Shown here: positions 17,105 to 27,888 of the stretch, piece after piece
How the letters are laid out: each line of letters begins with the position of its first letter
Position numbering within the stretch: position 1 is the stretch's first letter
Assembly: GCA_036266155.1 (NCBI GenBank)
Contig: DATANR010000308.1
Location: 1 to 38,028 of the forward strand
Direction of reading: 5' to 3'
DNA from: SIAJ01 sp036266155
GTDB taxonomy: Bacteria > Planctomycetota > Planctomycetia > Gemmatales > Gemmataceae
Length of the DNA stretch: 38,028 nucleotides
Notes under the pieces: model-generated
What the model saw: the letters and a program-made list of their open reading frames with translations, nothing else
What the model was told of the DNA's origin: nothing
Database searches by the model: none
Made by a program: the position numbers and the translations under genes

Positions 17105-20100
17105 ATGTTTGTTCAGTCATGGGCCAGACGGGCTCTCGCGCGCTCTTTCTCCACACCCCGAGCGACTACTCGACGCGCGGTTCGGCTCGCGGTGACGCCG
17201 CTCGAGGATCGCAGCGTGCCGTCGACGTTCCGCTGGGTGAACCCCGCGAGCGGTGACTTTGGCACGGCGAGCAACTGGCAGGATCAGGCGGGCAATCCGG
17301 GCGTGCCCAGCACTGACGACGACGCGCTCATTTTGAATTCGGCGATCACGGTAACGTCGAGCACGGTGAACGCGGTGTACAACTTGACGTCGACTGCGAC
17401 GCTCGACATCACCGGCGGGCTGTTGAGCGTGGCGCACGGCAACCTCATCGGACCGCTTGACATTGCCGGAGGTGGTTTCGATGTGCACGGGAGGGTGACG
17501 GTCGGTACGGTGGTTCTATCTGGGGGGACCCTGAATGCGGCCGGCCAGGTCACCGTGACCTCGGACATGTCGTGGACGGGCGGGACGGTTGACTCCGCGG
17601 GCGGGACAGTCGGAGCCGCGCTGAACATTGCAAAGGGTGCAACGCTTGCCATCAGCGGCGCGGCCCTGAAAGTGCTCGACGATTCGACTTTGACCAATGC
17701 GGGAACCGTGACATGGGCCGGTAGCGGTGGGTTCGAATTTCGGCACTATGCGACCGTCGTCAATAATGGCCTGTTTACCGATCAGGCCGACCACACGGCG
17801 ACCTTTGTCGGCATCGGCAGTGAAGTCGCAACGCTGCGCAACGCCGGCACGTTCCAAAAGGAAGGCGGCGCCGGCATCACGGATATCGGTGTGGTCCTCG
17901 ACAACACCGGAACGGTGCGAGCCAAGTCGGGCACGCTGCGATTCAGCGCCGACGTGACGCAGGTGCAGTCGTTCGAACTCGATGGTGGCACGTGGTATGT
18001 CGGCGCCGGCGCGAAGCTTGATTTTTCGACCGACCCCTTCGATGCAGTTGCGACGTCTGTCACGCTTGAGGGCCCCGGCGCCATCTTCACTCCCCTGGTC
18101 GGATTGAACTTCAACTCTGGCGACTTCACGCTCACCAACGGCGCCACTCTGACGACCACGACCAGCTTGTTCAGCCCAGGCAAGTTGACCGTTGGCCCGG
18201 CCTCGGGTCTGACATTGACTAGCCTGGACTTGAGTTCGAGTTCGCGGCTGACGTTCGAAATCGCCGGTCGACCGGCGAGCTTTCAATTTGGCCGCATCGC
18301 GCTGACCAGTTCGGGCTTCTTCGATGGCGCGCTCGCGGTCAACGTGGTTCCGGGCGCCGATACGCTGAATGCCGATGTCTACACCCTCATCACCGGTTCG
18401 AGCATCAGCGGCACATTTGACAGCGTTTCGCAGAGTGGCGCCGGGACGGTGGCGCCGTTCAACGTGTCAGTAAACGCGACCACGTTGAAGGCGACCGCGA
18501 CGACGGACCTCACCGATCTCGCGGTCACGACCGTTACGGCGCCGCTCGCCGCGGCTGCGCCCGGCGATCCCGTGGCCATCAGTTGGACCGTCAAGAACAA
18601 TGCCACGGTCGCCACCACGGCCACCGACTGGACCGACTCGGTCTATGTGTCAACGTCGCCGACGTTCGACGCGACGGCCACTCTCGTCAGCCAGGTCCCG
18701 CACTCGGGCACGTTGGCAGCCGGCGCAAGCTACATCGGCAACTATCTCGGCCCGCTGCCCGGCGTGCCCGTTGGCGATTACTACGTTTTTGTGCGAAGCG
18801 ACGCCGGGCAAACGGTTGCGGACGCCGATCGGACAAACAATCTTGCGGCCAGCGTCCTCACGTTCATGGTGAATCCGCCCACGCTGTTGACGCTCGGCGT
18901 GTCCACGCCCAGCACGGTCGCCGCCGACCGGGATGCCTGGTATCGCGTCGATGCGCCCGGCGGCACGGGCCTCGTGGTCACGGCTTCGTTCGCGGTGGTC
19001 GGCGGCGGTGAGTTGTATGTCGGCTACAGCGAGTTCCCGCAGGTGGACTCGGCGATCGGAAGTGCGACCGACGCTTCGACCGCGACTGAGCAAGTGGTTC
19101 TGCCAGCAACGCAGGCCGGCACCTATTACTTGCGCGTGCATGGTCTGGCCGGCGGGATGTTCAACATCCAGGCCGACACGGTGGCCTTCAGCATCACCAA
19201 ACTCGTCAATACAAGCGGCGGCAACACCGGTTCGGCGACGCTCACCGTTCACGGTGTCGGCTTCACGCCCAACACGACCGTGACCCTGACGCCGACCGGG
19301 GGGGGGACGGCACGGGCGGCGACAAAGGTTCTCTATGTCGATAGCGACACCGTCTATGCCACGTTCGACCTCAAGGGGCTGGCCACGGGCGGCTACGACG
19401 TGACCGCGACCGATGGTACGCACAGTGCAACCAGCGTGGGCGGCTACACCGTGACGAACGCCACCGCCGGCAAGCTCAGTTATCAGATCATCCAGCCAGC
19501 CACAGTTGGTCAGAACCGAATGACCTATGCCTATGTCGAGTTCACCAACAACGGCGGGACCGACATTCCGGCCCCGCTTCTCGTCCTCGAATCGACGGGC
19601 TTTTCCGCGTCGCTCAATCTCGTCGGCGAGCCTCCGTCTGAAGAGTCGTTCTCCGGCGACTGGATCTATTTCCTGCCGACCAGCACCGATGCACCGGCCG
19701 GCCTCATCCCGCCGGGATATCGCGGGCGCATCCCAGTCGCGATCAGCACAACGGCAAGCGCGGGCTCGACAATTGACTTGACGTTGTCCGAAGTCAATTC
19801 CGGCAAGCCCATTCCGTGGTCCGACTTCGACTACATCGTGCAGATCCCGGACCAGGGCTTTCACTCGCCCGCCGAGCGTGCGATCTATGCGAACTTTGTC
19901 GCGGGCGTTGGCAAGACCTCGGACACCTACGCCGCGGCGTTGCGAGACGCAGCTACGTACCTGGCCATGGCCGGCACACCGATCCGCGACGCCGGGGCCT
20001 TGATCGCGTACTTGCTGCGCCAGGCCGACACGTCGTTCCCAACGCGGACCCTCGACCGGGTTACGGACGCGTCATTCCCGGCGCCGGGTCTTGGCCTGAG

Positions 20101-23100
20101 TTTCACTCGCGATTTTGTCCCGTCCGTTCAGGGCCGATACCGGTCCGGACGACTTGGCAACGGGTGGGTCGACAACTGGGACATCAGCGTCAAGTGGGAT
20201 GGCTTCAGCACCAAGGCCCGGGTTTACACCGCCGGGATCATGAAGGAGTACACGAGCCCGATCTTCAACGGCACCACCTACTACTCCTCGGATGGCGAGG
20301 ACGTGTTGACATACGATGGCACGCGCTTCGTATTGACTGCGCACGATGGATCCGTGACGGCGTTCCGTGCCGACAAGCAACTCGACTACCTGCAGGCCCC
20401 CGATGGAACGCGGGTCACCGCCGGATACGACGTGGCGAACCACCTGGCGAGCCTGACGCATTCGAGTGGCCGGGCTCTGACGTTCACCGCGAACAAGGCC
20501 GGCTTGATCACGAGCGTGACCGATCCCGGCGGACTGTTGACGACGTTCAAGTATTCAACCACCCACCTGATGTCCGCCACCGGACCGGACGGGACCGAGA
20601 AATACACATACAAGGGCGGTCCCGCGGGCGCCAAGAACGCGCTGACGTCGATCACAGCGCCCAGCGGCGTGAAGAGCGTTTACGTGTACGACAAGCAGGG
20701 CCGATTGACGAGCCGCACCATTGGCAAGACGCAAGCGGTGGTTTACACCTACGGACCGGGCGGCGGGGTGACGGCCACGCCGGCCGGGGGCACGAGCGTA
20801 ACGCTGGTGTCGGACTTCGAAGGGCGCACCGCCAGTTTGCGCGACAACACTGGCTCGGACCTCCGGATGAGCTTCGACGCGAGCGGCCGAGTGGCCCGCA
20901 CCGAAACGGCCGCCGGGCAAATCTGGACGCAGGTGCGCAATGACGACGGGCATGTGACCGCCATTACCGACCCGCTGGGCCACACGGTCCAGTACAGCTA
21001 CCAGGACAATTTTCTGACGGGCTACACCGACGCGCGCGGGTTTAACACTAGCTATCAGATCGACGCCACTGGCAATCGGATCGCGATTGCGCATCCGGGC
21101 GGCGGGACGGAGAAATTCATTTACGATCCGGCTGGCGTGCTCGTCGAATCGATCAACCGCCGCGGCAACGCGGTCCAGACGATCACCAATGCCGACGGTC
21201 AGATCACCCGCCGCATCTTCGCCGACGGCAGTCATACGGACTATGTGCTCGATCCACGCGGCAACGTGGCCTCGGTCACGGACTCGGTCGGCGGCACCAC
21301 GACGATGACATATTTCGCCAACGACCTCTTGCAGAAAGTTACCTATCCGAATGGGAAATCGCTCGAATTCACCTACGACAAGGGCGGCCGCCGCGCCACC
21401 ATGGTCGAATCGGGCGGATTCACGACGGCCTATGTCTATGACGCCGCGGACCGCCTCGCGGGGTTGCGCGACGGCACGGGCGCAACCATCGTGAATTACA
21501 CTTACGACGCCAGCGGCCGCCCCAGCCGCAAGGACAACGCCAACGGCACATTCACGATGTACGCCTACGACCCATTCGGCCGAATTCAGTCGATCGTGAA
21601 CCATGCCACGGATGCGACAGCCCATTCCCAGTTCGATTACACGTACGATGCCGCCGGCAATGTCGCGACCATGACGACCGCCGGCGTGACGACGACCTAC
21701 GGCTACGACCTCACCGGACAGTTGACGTCGGTGACCATGCCGGGCCGGACGATCATTTACGCGTATGACGCGGCAGGCAATCGCACGTCGGTGACGGACA
21801 ATGGTGTGCCGACGAATTACACGGTCAACAATGAGAATCAGGTCACCGTTGCCGGGACCACGACATTTACCTACGACGCCGACGGCAACCGCCAGACGAT
21901 GACGGACGCCGGCGGAATGACGACGTACACCTGGGACGATCTGAACCGACTGACCGGCGTCACCTCGCCCACGGACACGTTTGCCTACACGTACGATTCG
22001 TTCCAGAACCTTTTGGACGAGACGCGGAATGGACAGACGACGACCAACGTCACGGACCCGATTGGGCTTGGGACCGTTACTGCCCAGTACGGCCCGGGCG
22101 GGCTCCTCGCACACTACGTCAGCGGGCTTGGCCTGGAGGCACGCGTCGATGGAGCCGGAGCCAAAGCGTTTTACGATTTCGACCGGATCGGCTCGGTTGT
22201 GGGAATGACCGACTCGACCGGGGCATATGTGAATCGTTACGCGTACCTGCCGTTCGGAGAGACGACCACGCTCGCGGCGGCGTTAGCCAATCCGTTCACC
22301 TACGTGGGTCGATGGGGCGTTTCGTCGGACGGCAACGGCCTGTTCAACATGCGTGCCCGGAGTTATGACCCGACGACGGGCGGGTTCGTGTCCGACGATC
22401 CGCTCGGGATCGACGCGGGAGACCCGAACATTCGCCGGTACGCGGGCAACAACCCGGGCAACCTGATCGATCCGACTGGGCTGAGCTGCACGGATGACGA
22501 GATCGCGGCCCTGGAGGCCGACATCGCCCGCAGTGACGCCATCAAGGCCAAGTACGACGGCGAGATGAAAGCTTATCACACGTATGAACAATACCTTCTC
22601 CAAAACCACGGGACGGTCAACTTGCCCGGCTTTGGAGCGGCCACTTTGAATGACGTTGTGAAGCTGAAAGAACAAACGCAGCGGCAATACAACAAGTACG
22701 GCTATGGTGATTGGAAGCAGGAGGCCAAGAATCAAGCGGCACGCAAGAAGCGCCTCGAGGACTGCAAGAAGGAAAAAGAGAAGAAGAAGCACCACCCTGA
22801 CCTGCAGGAAGCGTCGCCAGGACGACCCCCGGTGCCAAAGACCAAGAAGCCGCCGCAGACGCCGCCCCAGCACACAGTTGTCGAGGTCCCGCCGCTCATC
22901 GTCAACCCGCCGGCCGGGCCCGGCGGGACCATCCCGAAAAAGAAACCGCTGCCGTACTCGGTCGATGTGGTCAACCCATCGACCGACAAAGCCGTGCACA
23001 GCTTGCACGTGACTCAGCAACTCGACTCCGACCTGGACTTCAACACGTTTGAATTCGGCGGCATGGACTTGGGCGCGGTCATCGTCGACGTCCCTGCGGG

Positions 23101-23692
23101 CCGGTCGTCGTACCAGACACGTGTGGACGCGCGCGAGTTTCAGGGCATCTACGTGGACGTGAAAGCGGGGATCAACAGGAGCACCGGGGTGGTCACCTGG
23201 GACATCACCGCCATCGATCCGGTGACTCTGCACGTACCTCAGTCCGGTGACTTCGGCCTACTATCCCCGGACACTTTCACCAAGGGGTCGCTCTTCTACA
23301 CCGTCGGCGTCCTCAATAGCGTGGCGAACGGGGCAAGCATCGATTCCTCGGCAACGATCACCGTTGACGGCGGTAGTCCGGTCGTCACGCCGAACGTGTC
23401 GTCTCCTGTCGATGCCTCGGGTCCAACCACGACCGTTAACCCGCTGCCGGCCAAGTCGCCGGCCAGCTTCAAGGTGGGCTGGTCGGCAACGGACACGAAC
23501 GGCGTGGCGTTCTACGACGTCTTCGTCTCGGTGGATGGCGCCTCGTTCGTCCTCTGGCTTGGGAGCACAACCGTCACGACCGCCACCTACAAGGGCAAGG
23601 CGCATCACACGTATGGCTTTGCCGTGGTCGCTCACGACAATGTCGGCAACGAGACGCCGTTCCCCGGTGCGCAAGCGACGACGAGCACTTGA
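17105..23692 (+). CDS. Giant secreted YD/RHS-repeat protein, copy 2
   Basis: 2195 aa, 122 bp behind copy 1 and collinear with it. The start at 17105 is preferred over an in-frame TTG at 17090 because GGAG lies 6 nt before it. Same order: N-terminal motif TPLEDRSVPSTFRWVNP (31-47), beta-repeat region, CARDB-like, pre-peptidase-like and IPT/TIG-like domains, DUF6531-like entry (ASFPAPGLGLSFTRDF, about 989), YD repeats, RHS core (FDRIGSVVG ... DPTGL, ending 1793) and the conserved C-terminus (1949-2195). Between core and C-terminus lies a 155-aa segment (1794-1948) unlike that of copy 1: Cys1795, a charged helical stretch, Cys1887, then a Pro/Lys-rich linker. A tandem duplication with replacement or fast divergence of that cassette explains the pair. 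Likely extracellular; role unknown. Confidence 0.9.
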   Translation: MFVQSWARRALARSFSTPRATTRRAVRLAVTPLEDRSVPSTFRWVNPASGDFGTASNWQDQAGNPGVPSTDDDALILNSAITVTSSTVNAVYNLTSTATLDITGGLLSVAHGNLIGPLDIAGGGFDVHGRVTVGTVVLSGGTLNAAGQVTVTSDMSWTGGTVDSAGGTVGAALNIAKGATLAISGAALKVLDDSTLTNAGTVTWAGSGGFEFRHYATVVNNGLFTDQADHTATFVGIGSEVATLRNAGTFQKEGGAGITDIGVVLDNTGTVRAKSGTLRFSADVTQVQSFELDGGTWYVGAGAKLDFSTDPFDAVATSVTLEGPGAIFTPLVGLNFNSGDFTLTNGATLTTTTSLFSPGKLTVGPASGLTLTSLDLSSSSRLTFEIAGRPASFQFGRIALTSSGFFDGALAVNVVPGADTLNADVYTLITGSSISGTFDSVSQSGAGTVAPFNVSVNATTLKATATTDLTDLAVTTVTAPLAAAAPGDPVAISWTVKNNATVATTATDWTDSVYVSTSPTFDATATLVSQVPHSGTLAAGASYIGNYLGPLPGVPVGDYYVFVRSDAGQTVADADRTNNLAASVLTFMVNPPTLLTLGVSTPSTVAADRDAWYRVDAPGGTGLVVTASFAVVGGGELYVGYSEFPQVDSAIGSATDASTATEQVVLPATQAGTYYLRVHGLAGGMFNIQADTVAFSITKLVNTSGGNTGSATLTVHGVGFTPNTTVTLTPTGGGTARAATKVLYVDSDTVYATFDLKGLATGGYDVTATDGTHSATSVGGYTVTNATAGKLSYQIIQPATVGQNRMTYAYVEFTNNGGTDIPAPLLVLESTGFSASLNLVGEPPSEESFSGDWIYFLPTSTDAPAGLIPPGYRGRIPVAISTTASAGSTIDLTLSEVNSGKPIPWSDFDYIVQIPDQGFHSPAERAIYANFVAGVGKTSDTYAAALRDAATYLAMAGTPIRDAGALIAYLLRQADTSFPTRTLDRVTDASFPAPGLGLSFTRDFVPSVQGRYRSGRLGNGWVDNWDISVKWDGFSTKARVYTAGIMKEYTSPIFNGTTYYSSDGEDVLTYDGTRFVLTAHDGSVTAFRADKQLDYLQAPDGTRVTAGYDVANHLASLTHSSGRALTFTANKAGLITSVTDPGGLLTTFKYSTTHLMSATGPDGTEKYTYKGGPAGAKNALTSITAPSGVKSVYVYDKQGRLTSRTIGKTQAVVYTYGPGGGVTATPAGGTSVTLVSDFEGRTASLRDNTGSDLRMSFDASGRVARTETAAGQIWTQVRNDDGHVTAITDPLGHTVQYSYQDNFLTGYTDARGFNTSYQIDATGNRIAIAHPGGGTEKFIYDPAGVLVESINRRGNAVQTITNADGQITRRIFADGSHTDYVLDPRGNVASVTDSVGGTTTMTYFANDLLQKVTYPNGKSLEFTYDKGGRRATMVESGGFTTAYVYDAADRLAGLRDGTGATIVNYTYDASGRPSRKDNANGTFTMYAYDPFGRIQSIVNHATDATAHSQFDYTYDAAGNVATMTTAGVTTTYGYDLTGQLTSVTMPGRTIIYAYDAAGNRTSVTDNGVPTNYTVNNENQVTVAGTTTFTYDADGNRQTMTDAGGMTTYTWDDLNRLTGVTSPTDTFAYTYDSFQNLLDETRNGQTTTNVTDPIGLGTVTAQYGPGGLLAHYVSGLGLEARVDGAGAKAFYDFDRIGSVVGMTDSTGAYVNRYAYLPFGETTTLAAALANPFTYVGRWGVSSDGNGLFNMRARSYDPTTGGFVSDDPLGIDAGDPNIRRYAGNNPGNLIDPTGLSCTDDEIAALEADIARSDAIKAKYDGEMKAYHTYEQYLLQNHGTVNLPGFGAATLNDVVKLKEQTQRQYNKYGYGDWKQEAKNQAARKKRLEDCKKEKEKKKHHPDLQEASPGRPPVPKTKKPPQTPPQHTVVEVPPLIVNPPAGPGGTIPKKKPLPYSVDVVNPSTDKAVHSLHVTQQLDSDLDFNTFEFGGMDLGAVIVDVPAGRSSYQTRVDAREFQGIYVDVKAGINRSTGVVTWDITAIDPVTLHVPQSGDFGLLSPDTFTKGSLFYTVGVLNSVANGASIDSSATITVDGGSPVVTPNVSSPVDASGPTTTVNPLPAKSPASFKVGWSATDTNGVAFYDVFVSVDGASFVLWLGSTTVTTATYKGKAHHTYGFAVVAHDNVGNETPFPGAQATTST

Positions 23693-23744
23693 CCCGAATG
23701 CGGCAAACCCCGCCTGGACCGGCAGAGACAGCGTTCGGTCACGT

Positions 23745-23957
23745 TGATCCCGAAGGGATCGCAGAAAGTAGCCGGAGGTCGAGCTGACGCTCGACCTCCG
23801 GCATGCGTGGCCTTGCCAATCGACCCCGACTGGGGTCGCAGAACGTCACGCCATCAAGAAACGTCGATCGTTGCCGGAAAACCGCGTTCTGCGACCCGTT
23901 CCGGGTCGACCCCATATTTATCGAGGATTCCTAATTTCTGTGATCCCTTCGGGATCA
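23745..23957. repeat. Nest of four related palindromic units in inverted arrangement
   Basis: Four units share the plan palindrome plus GCAGAA or ACAGAA tail. Unit 1 (+): GATCCCGAAGGGATC (23746-23760) then GCAGAA. Unit 2 (+): GACCCCGACTGGGGTC (23822-23837) then GCAGAA. Unit 3 (-): TTCTGC then GACCCGTTCCGGGTC (23887-23907). Unit 4 (-): CTAATTTCTG, T, then GATCCCTTCGGGATC (23932-23956). Units 1 and 4 match over 27 bases with two differences and form an outer inverted pair; 2 and 3 form an inner pair. This resembles a REP/BIME-type composite and fills the gap between two convergent genes. Confidence 0.7.
23771..23802. terminator. Perfect 13-bp stem-loop between convergent genes
   Basis: GCCGGAGGTCGAG (23771-23783) and CTCGACCTCCGGC (23790-23802) pair perfectly around CTGACG. 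It lies inside the palindrome nest, about 80 bp after the second RHS gene. It is GC-rich with no T-run, so bidirectional termination is plausible but unproven. Confidence 0.5.
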
Positions 23958-23971
23958 CGACGAAAAAAACG

Positions 23972-25396
23972 CTATTTCCCCTTTGCCTTCGGCTCCGCCA
24001 GCCGCTTCTTGAGGTCCGCGAGGGTGGCCCGGACTTCCGTCACGTCCACACACTGATTCAGCGCTATCTCGGATATCGCGATGAGTTCGCCGAACCGGTT
24101 GACAACAGGCCCGCCGCTGTCGCGTGGACCGAGGGCGTTCGTCACGGTGACCGTTTTGCACTTGATGCGAATGTCCTTCTCCCCGCCTTGAACGACGAGT
24201 TCCTCGTTGCCGACCGCGCGGACCTTACCCTCTGTGATGCCGAAAACGCGGACAGCCATGCTGCCAAAGGTCCACTCCGCTTCCCCGACTTCCGGGCTGG
24301 CCTTGGCAAGACGGATCGGCCGGGCCGTTGGCGGTAGCTTTTCTAACTGAACAATTGCAAGGTCCCGCTTCGGGTCGCGATGTACGACGTTGCCGCGAAT
24401 CGCTTGACCCGCGGCGGCCGCGTCGAGGTACAACTTGCCAGCGGTCTCGATCGACCCGTCCTTCGCGTGGGTGGGGAATTGCGCCCGGACCTCATCCGCT
24501 GCCCCGAGCACATGATTAGCAGTTAGCACATATCGATTTTCGACGTTGACTAGGGCCCCGGACGCCGCATGCGGCCTGTCTTTGTCCGGGACGATCATGA
24601 ATAACACCGAATCGATGACTTTCTTTTGGACAATCTTGCCCGGATCTTTGAGCCAGTCGTCCATGTCGGCCAGGAAGCCCCGGACCTCGGTCACGTCGAT
24701 GAAGACGGGCATCCAGGATGCGCTGACGCCTCCGGTTTCGCTGACCGCGACCAGCTCGCCCTGCTTGTTGATTAGCGGGCCACCGGAGTCGCCTGGGGCC
24801 ATCGCATTGGTCGCGATAACCATTCGGCACGGGATGCGAAGAATCTCGTCGTTGCCGCCGATCCTAAGGTCTTCGTTGCCGACGGCTCGGACGCTGCTGT
24901 CGGTGAAGCTGAAAAGCTGGTTGACCGCCCCTGGGGAGCCAATGCTGAAAGTCGACTCACGCAGCGCTGGGCTGCCCTTGGCCAGCGGCATTTCCTTGGC
25001 GGTATCTGGAAGCCGATCCACTTGAATGATCGCCAGGTCGCGCGACTCGTCGCGATACACGAGCGTCCCTCTGATCGCCTCCCCGGTCGAGACTCGGTCG
25101 ACGTATTTCTTCTTGTCCGTCACAATGGTCTCGTCCTTCTGATGGAGCGGAAATTGGACGTGGATCTTGTCGGCGTCGTCAAGCGCGTGGTAGTTGGTCA
25201 AGACGTAGCGCTTGGTCCTGTCGATCAGCGTCCCGGACGCCATCGCAACTCCGCCCTTCACGGACGCGGTGATGAACGCCACTGAATCGACCGACTTACG
25301 GAAGAGAGCGACGGTGTCGGTCTGGTCGTCGGCCCATAACCGTTTGGAAGGGCCGATCGCCATGAAGATGCAGGCAATGATGATCGGCGACCGCAT
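23972..25396 (-). CDS. Secreted protein with two tandem trypsin-like serine protease domains
   Basis: Two complete S1-type peptidase domains in one chain. Numbered from the upstream ATG at 25426 (484 aa): domain 1 has His80 (TNYHALDD), Asp130 (RDLAIIQV) and Ser214 (APGDSGGPL); domain 2 has His305 (TANHVLG), Asp355 (RDLAIVQL) and Ser437 (GPRDSGGPV). Both triads are intact. An N-terminal hydrophobic segment (IIIACIFMAIG) is a signal peptide. The start at 25396 (MRSPIII, 474 aa) is preferred because GGAG sits 7 nt before it; 25426 is possible. No PDZ domain follows, unlike DegP/HtrA. The halves resemble each other, so internal duplication is likely. It is convergent with the second RHS gene and divergent from dnaK; a role in extracytoplasmic quality control or in processing secreted proteins is inference. 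Confidence 0.85.
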   Translation of the reverse strand: MRSPIIIACIFMAIGPSKRLWADDQTDTVALFRKSVDSVAFITASVKGGVAMASGTLIDRTKRYVLTNYHALDDADKIHVQFPLHQKDETIVTDKKKYVDRVSTGEAIRGTLVYRDESRDLAIIQVDRLPDTAKEMPLAKGSPALRESTFSIGSPGAVNQLFSFTDSSVRAVGNEDLRIGGNDEILRIPCRMVIATNAMAPGDSGGPLINKQGELVAVSETGGVSASWMPVFIDVTEVRGFLADMDDWLKDPGKIVQKKVIDSVLFMIVPDKDRPHAASGALVNVENRYVLTANHVLGAADEVRAQFPTHAKDGSIETAGKLYLDAAAAGQAIRGNVVHRDPKRDLAIVQLEKLPPTARPIRLAKASPEVGEAEWTFGSMAVRVFGITEGKVRAVGNEELVVQGGEKDIRIKCKTVTVTNALGPRDSGGPVVNRFGELIAISEIALNQCVDVTEVRATLADLKKRLAEPKAKGK

Positions 25397-25491
25397 GGGA
25401 ACGCTCCGTTCAAAGACGTGCTTCATTCCTCGTCCACGATACCGGATAGCTGATCCCGTGGCGGCGACATTCCGAGGTTGCCGATTGACCC

Positions 25492-25513
25492 CGGCAAGAT
25501 CGAAATCTTGCCG
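25492..25513. repeat. 9-bp hairpin with CGAA loop
   Basis: CGGCAAGAT (25492-25500) and ATCTTGCCG (25505-25513) pair perfectly around CGAA. It lies about 100 nt before the protease start on the minus strand and about 340 bp before dnaK. An operator or leader hairpin is possible. Confidence 0.4.
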
Positions 25514-25718
25514 CCACGACGTGCCCTCGCGACTTCAAAGAAATGAGAAATACGTTCAGGGGGGTGTGCGGCACGCGAACGTATCGCAATGGCAAAAGAC
25601 CAGAATGCTTCGACGCCATGCCAAAATGACAGTCGCCGAGGAGATTTCGGCAGAGCAGGCGGCGCATAAGCAATTAAAAGCAAACGACTTGCGCGCCGAG
25701 CGAATCCTTCTCGGTACG

Positions 25719-25735
25719 TGGCACTCCAATTGCTT
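25719..25735 (+). promoter_or_regulatory. Sigma-54 (-24/-12) promoter upstream of dnaK
   Basis: TGGCACTCCAATTGCTT fits the RpoN consensus TGGCAC-N5-TTGCW: the GG (25720-25721) and GC (25732-25733) are separated by exactly 10 nt. Transcription would start near 25745, leaving a leader of about 105 nt before the dnaK ATG. No enhancer-binding protein gene is present in the window. Confidence 0.6.
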
Positions 25736-25851
25736 GAAGCATGTCAACTGATTCCAAGACATCATCCGATTCGTTCAGCGAGAAGCTGAACCGGTCGGTT
25801 CCATTACGAACATGAAGCCCCGCACTGGGGAACGAAAGAAGGAGCCCGCTC

Positions 25852-27807
<1,956 letters not shown>

Positions 27808-27825
27808 CCGATCGAGAAATCGTTT

Positions 27826-27852
27826 AGCGGGCGTCCCAGCGGGACGCCCGCT
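27826..27852. terminator. 12-bp stem-loop after dnaK
   Basis: AGCGGGCGTCCC (27826-27837) and GGGACGCCCGCT (27841-27852) pair perfectly around AGC, 18 bp after the dnaK stop. GC-rich, but followed by ATCCTCTGG rather than a T-run, so it is a probable 3'-end structure rather than a textbook intrinsic terminator. Confidence 0.55.
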
Positions 27853-27858
27853 ATCCTC

Positions 27859-27867
27859 TGGTAAGAT
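27859..27867 (+). promoter_or_regulatory. Candidate extended -10 element (TGGTAAGAT) for the ECF sigma gene
   Basis: TGGTAAGAT fits the TGGTAnnnT pattern seen before three other genes here. It falls between the dnaK stem-loop and the ECF gene, giving a leader of about 15 nt. The -35 is unclear. Confidence 0.3.
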
Positions 27868-27888
27868 GCCCTGGCCCGCCGGGGACGA

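Larger units (their letters stand above)
25397..25851. other. Divergent regulatory region between the double protease gene and dnaK
   Basis: 455 bp without a convincing gene. It holds a 9-bp hairpin (25492-25513), a sigma-54 promoter match (25719-25735), a leader hairpin GTTCAGC/GCTGAAC (25773-25791), a weak CCCC/GGGG hairpin (25818-25830) and the AAGGAG ribosome site of dnaK (25839-25844). No CIRCE element (TTAGCACTC-N9-GAGTGCTAA) is present, so HrcA control is not indicated. Confidence 0.6.

Noticed and set aside
20555..22114. 519-aa minus-strand open frame inside the second RHS gene
   Set aside because: Arg/Val/His-rich shadow of the YD repeats, with no signal, no ribosome site and no recognisable domain.
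23745..23957. Insertion sequence or MITE with terminal inverted repeats
   Set aside because: No transposase frame and no flanking target duplication is visible; the internal repetition of the same unit fits a REP/BIME-type cluster better.
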